Part shown: positions 42,001 to 47,621 of the stretch, piece after piece | How the letters are laid out: each line of letters starts with the position of its first letter | How positions within the stretch are numbered: position 1 is the stretch's first letter | Assembly: GCA_046331625.1 (NCBI GenBank) | Contig: JAXLQL010000042.1 | Location: 1-47,621, forward strand | Length of the DNA: 47,621 nucleotides | Reading direction: 5' to 3' | Origin: JAXLQL01 sp046331625 | GTDB lineage: Bacteria; Acidobacteriota; Terriglobia; Bryobacterales; Bryobacteraceae | Notes under the pieces: generated by a model | What the model saw: only the letters and a program-made list of their open reading frames with translations | Databases searched by the model: none | What the model was told of the DNA's origin: nothing | Translations under genes and position numbers: made by a program

Positions 42001-42518
42001 ATCCGGCGGAGGGGTCCCAGGATCAAGCTCCTTCACAAGATAGCCGCTACGACTTGAGCGCTCAGTACGGCAAGACAACAATTACCAGGTCTGCGCGAGT
42101 GAGAGTTCGTCCGCGTGACCCCAAGCCGCCGGAGATCACCTTCACTGCCGAGCCGGCCGAGATTACCGCTGGCCAAACCGCCAAGCTTTCCTGGACCGCA
42201 CCCGGCGCGGAGCGCGTGTACCTTCTGCAAGGCGAGCGGTTGCTGTTCGGATCGAGCGACGAGAAGAGCCGAACAGGGGAGCGGGTGGTGCGGCCGGACC
42301 GCGATACCGTTTATACATTCGGCGCTGCGATCGTGGATCAGAAGTCCGAGAAGTCAGTGACCGTGAAGGTGCTGCCGCAAAAGAAACCGGAGATCGCGTT
42401 TTCGGTGACGCCGGCCGCGGTGACGGCTGGGGGAAGCGTCAACGTCACGTGGAGCGTACCTGAAGGCAAGAGAGCCTCAATTGATCTGCGTTCGGCTAGT
42501 GTAGTGTCCAACAAATAG
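39006..42518 (+). CDS. Giant membrane protein (CoxE-like/vWA-like/Ig-like), N-terminal part truncated by an IS
   Basis: The frame has 1170 codons, the last few read into the inserted element. In order: a helical CoxE-type N-terminus (about 7-85, FEALYVRLRQQGFAV), TM helices near 108-127 and 182-200, a vWA-like domain (about 275-420; EYVVLIERQS lacks the DxSxS metal site), TM3 near 593-612, a carboxypeptidase-regulatory-like beta domain (about 618-690), then Ig-like repeats starting near 863, 952, 1042 and 1128, about 90 residues apart. The fourth repeat is cut by the IS630 at 42497. Its C-terminus continues at 43690. ATG 39006 follows the MoxR stop directly. Confidence 0.85.
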   Translation: MQASPRLPPVAFEALYVRLRQQGFAVGVDQQIQLETLVDRLDVEGISPEHLKTLLCPVFAANPAQQKAFYEIFDETYPLICPPAKASDAFENGFAGLAKPFAEPLTRPWVYALAVLLALAGLFWVLKPSATPPATTSGGIPDPGNGPATPPPLVDTRTASFSIDPAKLARLDPGGHLRAIQWTGAAAPLFAAGALWLYWAMRRRAAFQKSSGLLPPNFWPLKLEAMGSRVFAASEVRRLAMLMRRRQDGHGGILDIAGTIAETMRNAGFPRWVLRAVRRAPEYVVLIERQSVNDHFAAMVTDLMQMLKDEGVYLARYYFTGDPRHLVSESGEDLAFADLAGRRHGDRLLVFGRSSTFLHPSRGHVEDWALPILEQFPLRALLADDGCPRRRLDRLQEAGLCVVPASMEGIATAIRFLDGGGTGAGRPFPGFAALPAAPIEMVDGADPLARWIRACSIYPELHWNLTLQLGAAAGEDLSEAGVSRLSRMSWFRRGEIPPPQREELAESIPPSDQSGLRQSLISALQSRMENDAWQNLEQTLRVYLPEKRRWWQSAVEPPSDAHDFVFLRFLGWREPGTAAVVQNRPSQWFRKNAFSAAAALTVVLLGLMQPWRDRAMGETRVSGTAVDEYGRPVAGVELALGAERRISDAGGRFDFGSAFRTADQLPLEIRTLYWPRGVGFDPSGGVIARVGRVRRTDGSLVVFGTRPAEGGFRVEFEGAWREMIVSASDKTVRRFTSDQFDYRAPIQTKPGIQYTVSIDGINAGSWVSAAAGVPSIERFVSEWVVNPDTKPGALIDIAKLTYEIRDATEARVETPHRQIPLSLPAGSIGVEPEQWYKLVAGNGVREVTKQIGLSSKDAGIKKPRIVRFDVVPNRIKAGEEAKLVWEVRDARGLHLFVPGTGEVTLRPDGSRPGTVSGERMVRPQRGAVYGLRGEMFLSAEVPVNVIEETKLPEVTLKVEPAEIVAGETVKVSWSAPGADFIQIIGMTSSRPGTAGANSYPAEGSQDQAPSQDSRYDLSAQYGKTTITRSARVRVRPRDPKPPEITFTAEPAEITAGQTAKLSWTAPGAERVYLLQGERLLFGSSDEKSRTGERVVRPDRDTVYTFGAAIVDQKSEKSVTVKVLPQKKPEIAFSVTPAAVTAGGSVNVTWSVPEGKRASIDLRSASVVSNK

Positions 42519-42526
42519 CTGGACAG
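42499..42526 (+). repeat. Left inverted repeat of the IS630 element
   Basis: Begins GTGTAGTGTCC and ends CTGGACAG, 28 nt without the TA. It pairs with 43660-43687. Confidence 0.85.
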
Positions 42527-42554
42527 GACAGGCCATTCTCGAGTACTCTTGGGA

Positions 42555-43659
42555 ATGCCCTCCCTTGAGATCTCTTCTGACGAACGAGCCCAGCTCCAAC
42601 AATGGGTGAATGCTCACGGCACTCCTCAGCAAGTAGCCCTCCGTTGCCGCATTGTGCTGGCGACGGCTGATGCAAGTCCGACGTCACCATCGCCGAGCAG
42701 TTGACGGTGAATCGGAAAACGGTGATTTTGTGGCGCACCCGCTTTGCCGAAATGCGGTTGGACGGAGTGTGGGAGATTGCGCCCGGGCGGGCCGCAAACC
42801 CACCTACGACAGCGACAAAATCGCCGCCGTGGTGGAAGCGACGCTGCAGTCCAAGCCGGAGGGAATGACGCACTGGAGTTGCCGCACGATGGCCAAGAGT
42901 CAAGGCATCAGCAAGTCCACCGTGAACAACATCTGGTTGGCACACAATCTCAAACCCCATCGGACGGAAACGTTCAAACTCGCGGGATCCCAAGTTCTCG
43001 AGAAGATGACCGATGTCATTGGCCTGTATCTGAATCCGCCCGAGCAGGCCATCGTTTTGTGTGTGGACGAGAAGAGCCAGATTCAGGCACTGGATCGAAC
43101 CCAGCCCGGTTTGCCGATCAAGAAGGGACGTTGCGGGACAATGACCCACGACTACAAGCGCAACGGCACCACGACGTTGTTTGCCGCCTTAGATACGTTG
43201 CAGGGCAAGGTGATCGGCCAGTGCTACCAGCGGCACCGGCATCAGGAGTTCCTCAAGTTTCTACGGATTCTGGACAAGGAGTTCCCCGGCAAGGTCCCAC
43301 TCCACCTGATCATGGACAACTATGGGACCCACAAACACGAAAACGTTCGCAACTGGCTCCAGCGCCATCCTCGCTTCGTGCTTCATTTCGTCCCCACCAG
43401 TTCCAGTTGGCTGAATCTGGTCGAACGCTGGTTCGGAGAACTGGATGCGAAGGCCATCAAGCGCGGAGTCTTCCGCAGTGTCGAGGATCTGAAAAGCGCC
43501 ATCGAAGCATTCTTGGCGGCATGGAACAAAGACCCCAAGCCCTTCGTGTGGACTGCCACCGTGGACTCCATTACGGAAAAGCTCTCCCGTTGCCGTCAGA
43601 CTTTGGAGAAAGTCCAGCCTGGGTGCACGCTCCCTAAGACCAGGAAGAAGAAACGGTAG
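42555..43659 (+). pseudogene. IS630-family transposase, frameshifted
   Basis: The DDE transposase should be about 368 residues. From ATG 42555 the reading opens as PSLEISSDERAQLQQWV, but one-base deletions at about 42672 (GGC to GC before KSDV) and about 42791 (GGGC for GGGGC in the R-G-R-K-P segment) shift it twice; the long frame from 42652 covers the C-terminal part. The catalytic acids are intact: VDEKSQ, MDNYGTHKH and SWLNLVERWFGELD. It is probably inactive unless the deletions are sequencing errors or recoding occurs; there is no slippery A-rich site. Confidence 0.88.
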
Positions 43660-43687
43660 CTGTCCAGTCATTTCGCGGACAGTACAC
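43660..43687 (-). repeat. Right inverted repeat of the IS630 element
   Basis: Complement of the left repeat with six mismatches in 30 (TA included). It starts immediately after the transposase stop. Confidence 0.85.
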
Positions 43688-43689
43688 TA

Positions 43690-44243
43690 GGGTGCAGGAG
43701 ACCAGACCGGTTCAGGGTTCTGGAACCTATCGCTGGGACCGCATTCTGGAGGACACGACCTTTACGCTCCGCGTCGACGGATCATCGGAGACGCCGTCGG
43801 CTACGGTCAAGGTGGCTCCGATTCAACGGCAGGATCCGATTCCGCGCGCCAGTGTTCGATTCACCGTCACTAGAACCACCTGTTATAAGCGCCCTCGAGG
43901 CTTGGTACTGGATGTCGACGCAAGAGTCAACGGCCAGAACGTACCTCTAGCACGCGAAGTTCCCGTCATGGAGAACGAGCCCTGCATGCCGGCGCTGATC
44001 GGCCGCTCTTTCGTGACAGGGGCGGATGACCGGGGTGTAATCGATTTTGACCTCATCGTGAGCGACACTCGAAATCCCAGTCAACGATCGCAGCGTAGCG
44101 GCCAAACCCGCGCGGGTGGAGGAATCGTTCAGATTCTTGCCCCCTTCCCAAATCCTGAAGATGGCGACCTTTCACTGTTCCTCGAGGGAAAGCCTGAAGC
44201 TCCGCCGGCCAACAATCCATTGCGTCAACAACAGAAGAACTAG
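43690..44243 (+). pseudogene. C-terminal remnant of the giant Ig-like membrane protein
   Basis: When the IS and one TA copy are removed, the codon at 42495 continues as GCT-AGG-GTG-CAG into this frame without shift or stop, giving about 1348 residues in total. The remnant completes the fourth Ig-like repeat (TYRWDRILEDTTFTLRVDG...TVKVAP) and adds a final beta-rich domain (SVRFTVTRTTCYKR... to residue end) and a Gln/Pro-rich tail. Read alone from GTG 43692 it lacks ribosome site and signals, so it is probably not expressed. Confidence 0.85.
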
Positions 44244-44303
44244 CGCACCGAGTGCCGTCTAGCCACTCCAGTACGCCCCGCCCAGTGCGGACCCCGCCCA
44301 GCG

Positions 44304-44309
44304 TATAAT
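44304..44309 (+). promoter_or_regulatory. -10 box of the exopolysaccharide unit
   Basis: TATAAT, 19 nt before the CTG of the possible leader ORF and 119 nt before the deacetylase start. The -35 is poor. Confidence 0.4.
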
Positions 44310-44328
44310 CAAATAGAGGAGACGAACT

Positions 44329-44421
44329 CTGGCCCGTAAGGCTTTTGACACCATAGTCTTATGGGTGTTCTCAGCCGCCTACGACCTCCTGGTCTCAGGA
44401 CTTCGCAGGCGCAAGCGCTAA
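44329..44421 (+). CDS. Possible 30-codon leader peptide, CTG start
   Basis: The ORF has AGAGGAG seven to eight nt upstream, reads LARKAFDTIVLWVFSAAYD and ends GLRRRKR before TAA 44419-44421. It looks like a short membrane-inserting peptide with a basic tail. The deacetylase ATG follows seven nt after the stop and has no ribosome site of its own, so it could be read by re-initiation. CTG is a rare start; GTG 44365 would give a shorter peptide. Evidence is modest. Confidence 0.4.
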   Translation: MARKAFDTIVLWVFSAAYDLLVSGLRRRKR

Positions 44422-44428
44422 CCCCCCG

Positions 44429-45265
44429 ATGCTCAACGCCATCACCATCGATGTCGAGGACTACTTTCACCCGTCCGAGGTGCAGGCGTCCGTTTCCCCG
44501 GACCGGTGGAATTCCATGAACTCGCGCGTCGACCGCGCTACCGATCGCTGCATCGAGCTGCTCGCGCGCCATCAGACCAAGGGCACGTTCTTCATTCTCG
44601 GATGGGTAGCGCGGAAGTCGCCGAAGCTCGTGCGGCGGATTGTGGATGCGGGGCACGAGATCGCCTGTCACAGCTACTGGCATCGCCTCGTCTATGACCT
44701 CACGCCTGAGGAATTCCGCCAGGACACGCTCGATGCCGTCGCCGCGATCGGCGATGCGTGCGGCGTGCGGCCCACGGCGTATCGCGCGCCCAGCTACTCG
44801 ATCACGCAACGCTCCTGGTGGGCGCTCGACGTGCTCGCGAGCCTCGGCTTCACGCATGACTCGAGCGTGTTCCCGATCACGCACGATCGCTACGGCGTGC
44901 CTGGATACTCGCGCGCGGCGGTGATGGAGAAGACGCCTTCGGGTCCGATCCTGGAAGTGCCGCCGGCCACGGCGAAGCTTTCCGAGACGCGCATGGCGCC
45001 GGTGGCCGGAGGCGGCTACTTGCGCATGTTCCCCTACGCGTACACGGCGGCCGGGATCCGGCGGCTGAACGCGGAAGGCATGCCCGCGTGCGTCTACTTC
45101 CATCCGTGGGAGATCGATCCGGGTCAGCCGCGCCTGCTCACGGGGCTCTCCGGAATCCGCACCTACATGGGGCTCGCGAAGATGGAGCGCAAGCTCGACC
45201 GTCTGCTGCACGAGTTCCGCTTCACCACCTTCGGCGCTGTGTATCCGCTACCTGCAGCCGCCTGA
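44429..45265 (+). CDS. XrtA-system polysaccharide deacetylase
   Basis: The protein has 278 residues. TIDVEDYFHPSEVQ (about 5-18) is the conserved start of PEP-CTERM/XrtA deacetylases (NodB-like), with TKGTFFILGWVA and HEIACHSYWH giving metal His residues, and TYRAPSYSIT-type YRAPSYSIT. The DUF3473-like C-terminal part contains CVYFHPWEIDPGQPR. It trims N-acetyl groups of an exopolysaccharide in exosortase-linked clusters. It has no Shine-Dalgarno; the small ORF upstream may feed ribosomes into it. The FemAB-like gene starts 13 nt after its stop. Confidence 0.9.
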   Translation: MLNAITIDVEDYFHPSEVQASVSPDRWNSMNSRVDRATDRCIELLARHQTKGTFFILGWVARKSPKLVRRIVDAGHEIACHSYWHRLVYDLTPEEFRQDTLDAVAAIGDACGVRPTAYRAPSYSITQRSWWALDVLASLGFTHDSSVFPITHDRYGVPGYSRAAVMEKTPSGPILEVPPATAKLSETRMAPVAGGGYLRMFPYAYTAAGIRRLNAEGMPACVYFHPWEIDPGQPRLLTGLSGIRTYMGLAKMERKLDRLLHEFRFTTFGAVYPLPAAA

Positions 45266-45278
45266 ACGAAATCCGAAA

Positions 45279-46319
45279 ATGCCGCTGCGAATCGAATCAC
45301 TCGAGCCGAACGGGTTTGCCGCTTGGGACGCCTATGTCGCCAAGCACCCGCAGGGGACGCCGTTCCACCTCACTGCCTGGCGCAAGACGATCGAAGAGAT
45401 CTTCGGCTATCGCGCGATCTATTTGAAAGCCGTTGCTAGCGATGGTTCCATTGTGGGCGTGCTGCCGCTGTTCCTCGTCGATGGGTTCATGACCGGCAAG
45501 GTGCTGATCTCGTCGCCGTTCGCGGTGTATGGCGGGATCCTCGCCGATTCCGCGGAAGCGCGCGACGCGATCGGCGCGGAGCTGCGGAAAATCGCCGAAA
45601 CAGAATCGGTGCAATATGTTGATTTGCGCAACACCGATCCCGCGCAGTGCCTGGGGCTGACGGCGGTGGATCGCTACGTCACCTTCACGCTTCCGGTGAA
45701 GCCGATGACGGACGAGGAGCTAATGTCGGTGGTGTCGAAGAAGCGGCGGAACATGGTGCGCAAGGCGCTGAAGAGCCCGTATTCGACGCGCTCCACGCGC
45801 TCGATCGATCACTTCTATCGCCTGCTCAGCCAGAACTACCGGCGGCTGGGGACGCCCGTGTTTCCGCGCCGGTTCTTCGAGCGGATGCTCGCGAATTTCG
45901 GCGACGTGGTGGATATCCGCGAGATCCTGGTGGGCGATCAGGTGGCCGTGGCCGCGCTCAATTTCTATTGGGCGGGGTCGATGCACACCTACTACGCGGC
46001 GTCGGATCCCGAGTTCCTTTCGCACGCGCCGAATGACTACATGTACTTCGATTTCCTGCGCTGGGCCGGGCAGAACGGGTTCCACACGTTCGACTTCGGC
46101 CGCAGCAAAAAGGAAACGGGCACGTTCGAGTTCAAGCGGCTGTGGGGAGCAACCGAGGTACGCGAACTGCCGTATGAGGTGATGCTGGTGCGGCGGAAGG
46201 ATCCGCCGAATTTTTCGCCGAAGAATCCGAAGTTCGAGATGGCAATCAAGGTCTGGCAGAAGCTCCCTCTGGCCGTGACCAACGCGCTAGGACCGCGCCT
46301 TATCCGGATGTTCCCGTGA
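45279..46319 (+). CDS. FemAB-like acetyltransferase, XrtA/PEP-CTERM-associated
   Basis: The protein has 346 residues of the FemABX/GNAT-repeat type. Its signature order (HLTAWRKTIEEIFGYRAIYL, then YVDLRNTDP, KKRRNMVRKALKSPY, and MYFDFLRWAGQNGFHTFDFGRSKKETGTFEFKRLWGA) matches FemAB proteins encoded in exosortase loci, where they are thought to modify the polysaccharide or its carrier. It follows the deacetylase by 13 nt and overlaps the GT2 start by four nt (GTGA), showing a tight operon. Confidence 0.9.
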   Translation: MPLRIESLEPNGFAAWDAYVAKHPQGTPFHLTAWRKTIEEIFGYRAIYLKAVASDGSIVGVLPLFLVDGFMTGKVLISSPFAVYGGILADSAEARDAIGAELRKIAETESVQYVDLRNTDPAQCLGLTAVDRYVTFTLPVKPMTDEELMSVVSKKRRNMVRKALKSPYSTRSTRSIDHFYRLLSQNYRRLGTPVFPRRFFERMLANFGDVVDIREILVGDQVAVAALNFYWAGSMHTYYAASDPEFLSHAPNDYMYFDFLRWAGQNGFHTFDFGRSKKETGTFEFKRLWGATEVRELPYEVMLVRRKDPPNFSPKNPKFEMAIKVWQKLPLAVTNALGPRLIRMFP

Positions 46320-47464
46320 CGATCCTGGTAGCGATCTTCGTCTTCCTGTTCGCGTATCCGTTCTTCGTGTATCCGGTGTTGCTGAAGCTGACGCGGAGTG
46401 CCGCGCGCAAGCCGGAGCCCGAGCGCGAGCATCCAGAGATGGATTGGTCGCGGGCGCCTCGCGTGGCACTGGTGATCTGCGCGTTGAATGAAGCGAAGGT
46501 GATCGCGGCGAAGCTCGAGAATTCGCTCGCGCTCGATTATCCGGATGGCAAGCTGACGACATATCTGGTAAACGACGGTTCCGAGGACCGCACGCTCGAC
46601 ATCGCGCGCCAGTACGAAGCGCGGGGCATTCGCATCATCTCGCGCGAGAAGCGGCGGGGCAAGGTGACGAATTTGAATGAGGTGGTCCCGACGCGGGAAG
46701 AGGGGATCGTGGTGCAGTCGGACGCCAACGTGATCTATCATCCGAAGGCGATCCGGCACCTGGTGGCGCGGATGCAGGATCCGACTGTGGGGTGCGTGTC
46801 GGGCCGCGTGATTCTGCAGGAGACGACGGGCGATCTGCGGCAGGGCGAGGAAAGCTACTATTCGCTCGAGTGGTTCCTGCAGGAGAAGGCGAGCGAGATC
46901 TACTCGATGTGCGGCGTGGATGGGGCGATGCATGCGTACCGGCGCGAGTTGTTCAAGCCGTGTCCGAACGATACGCTGATCGAGGATTTCGTGATGGGGA
47001 TGCAGTTCGTGGCGCAGGGGTATCGGGTGGTGTACGAGCCGGACGCGACGGCGTGGGAACGGGGTCCGGAAACGTTGGCGGAGGAGTTCCGGCGGAAGGT
47101 GCGGATCGCGGCGGGGGCGGCGCAGGCGTTGATCCGGGGAAATGGCGTTCCTGTTTCAAACGCTCCGGGTGGATTTTGGTTTGTGTGGATTTCGCACAAG
47201 CTGTTGCGGTGGTTGTCGCCGGTGTTCGGGATACTGGCGCTGGTTTGTGCGGGGTTTGCTGCTGGCGAACTCGTGCCGAGGATCGTGCTGGCCGGCTTCG
47301 CCGTGATCGCGGCATTGGCGCTCGTGCGTTGGCTCACTGGGCTTTCCAATGCTTTGCTGAATACGCCGTTCTATTTCTTGTTCGGGCAAGTGGCGGTCGC
47401 GCGGGGGTTGGTGCGAGGGGTGTTGGGGACGCAGTCGGTGTTATGGGAGAAGGCGAAACGATGA
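46316..47464 (+). CDS. Membrane GT2 glycosyltransferase of the exopolysaccharide locus
   Basis: The protein has 382 residues. An N-terminal TM helix is followed by the GT-A domain: VALVICALNEAKVIAAKLENSL, VNDGSEDRTLD, VQSDANVIY (DxD-like), a G-rich loop with SGRVILQE, and EDFVMGMQF (catalytic ED). Two or more TM helices close the C-terminus (about 300-340). It probably adds a sugar to a lipid-linked repeat unit or forms a processive polymer. GTG 46316 overlaps the FemAB stop as GTGA. The cluster presumably continues beyond the window. Confidence 0.88.
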   Translation: MTILVAIFVFLFAYPFFVYPVLLKLTRSAARKPEPEREHPEMDWSRAPRVALVICALNEAKVIAAKLENSLALDYPDGKLTTYLVNDGSEDRTLDIARQYEARGIRIISREKRRGKVTNLNEVVPTREEGIVVQSDANVIYHPKAIRHLVARMQDPTVGCVSGRVILQETTGDLRQGEESYYSLEWFLQEKASEIYSMCGVDGAMHAYRRELFKPCPNDTLIEDFVMGMQFVAQGYRVVYEPDATAWERGPETLAEEFRRKVRIAAGAAQALIRGNGVPVSNAPGGFWFVWISHKLLRWLSPVFGILALVCAGFAAGELVPRIVLAGFAVIAALALVRWLTGLSNALLNTPFYFLFGQVAVARGLVRGVLGTQSVLWEKAKR

Positions 47465-47494
47465 TCGCTCTCGGCCAGACAAGCGAGTTGTGGG

Positions 47495-47528
47495 GCAGGC
47501 TTCAGCCTGCGCGGGACTTCAGTCCCGC
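47495..47528. repeat. REP-like paired palindromes
   Basis: GCAGGCTTCAGCCTGC (47495-47510) followed without gap by GCGGGACTTCAGTCCCGC (47511-47528): two adjacent hairpins. A related half, GGCGGGCTTTAGCCAGCGCGG (47600-47621 region), closes the window, and diverged relatives lie at 10859-10949. Confidence 0.75.
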
Positions 47529-47621
47529 TACCGCCGGCACTCGCGGAGAGGCCCGTGAAAACACTATGGTCCCGGCGTCAGCACTTGCCTTGCCGTGTAG
47601 GGCGGGCTTTAGCCAGCGCGG

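Larger units (their letters stand above)
42499..43687 (+). mobile_element. IS630-family insertion sequence
   Basis: A 1189-bp element flanked by direct TA copies (42497-42498 and 43688-43689). Counting the TA, its 30-nt ends (42497-42526 and the complement of 43660-43689) match at 24 of 30 positions, starting TAGTGTA and ending CTGGACAG. The pre-insertion sequence reads GCTAGG, so the target was CTAG, as is frequent for IS630 elements. The transposase frame ends directly before the right inverted repeat. Confidence 0.92.

Overview
The window looks like a chromosomal segment of a soil Acidobacteriota (Solibacteres/Bryobacterales-like). The reasons are high GC, many GTG/TTG starts, an ADOP-type (acidobacterial duplicated orphan permease) MacB-like permease, an ECF sigma/anti-sigma pair with a divergent DUF6249-like membrane protein, and arylsulfatase and amidohydrolase lipoprotein genes. 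This assignment is inferred from gene content only. No rRNA, tRNA or CRISPR array was seen.

Layout. 1-5078: end of a sugar-phosphate isomerase-like gene, an ADOP permease, a divergent ECF sigma regulon (DUF6249-like protein on one side, sigma and anti-sigma on the other) and a DUF1223 protein. 5095-10789: a methyltransferase, an NDP-sugar pyrophosphorylase, a multicopper oxidase, then an MFS transporter and sulfatase pair. 11303-18083: a small periplasmic protein, a TraR/DksA zinc finger, a degenerate receiver protein, a complete ABC/HlyD/TolC type I exporter with ATGA overlaps, and an unknown protein. 18093-21091: a PH-like membrane protein, htpX, hsp20, a tiny Lys/Ala-rich peptide gene with its own promoter and terminator, and rlpA. 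21413-27476: a sigma-54 activator, a membrane GT-C-like protein, a cytochrome-like protein, an amidohydrolase lipoprotein, an unknown protein and an ATP-grasp-like protein. 27592-30895 (minus strand): gmd, a GT-C glycosyltransferase and a DPM-like GT2. 31180-36021: a six-blade kelch propeller, a sulfatase fused to HEAT-like repeats and a double alpha/beta hydrolase.

36278-44243 holds the most interesting locus: a TIR protein, a TIR-iSTAND protein, a MoxR AAA+ ATPase and a giant membrane protein with a CoxE-like N-terminus, a degenerate vWA-like domain and Ig-like repeats. This looks like an NTP-dependent conflict (immunity) module. An IS630-family element (42499-43687, TA duplication) has split the giant gene inside its fourth Ig-like repeat. 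Removing the element and one TA copy restores a single reading frame of about 1348 codons. The transposase itself carries two one-base deletions.

44304-47464 is the start of an XrtA/PEP-CTERM-type exopolysaccharide cluster (deacetylase, FemAB-like protein, GT2), preceded by a possible 30-codon leader ORF. The window ends in REP-like palindromes.

Two regulatory patterns recur. A TGCAACC-N17-GTC motif lies on both sides of the ECF sigma intergenic region and once more at 30990. At least six genes have a TANNNT -10 box only 6-9 nt before the start codon and no Shine-Dalgarno, which suggests leaderless transcripts.
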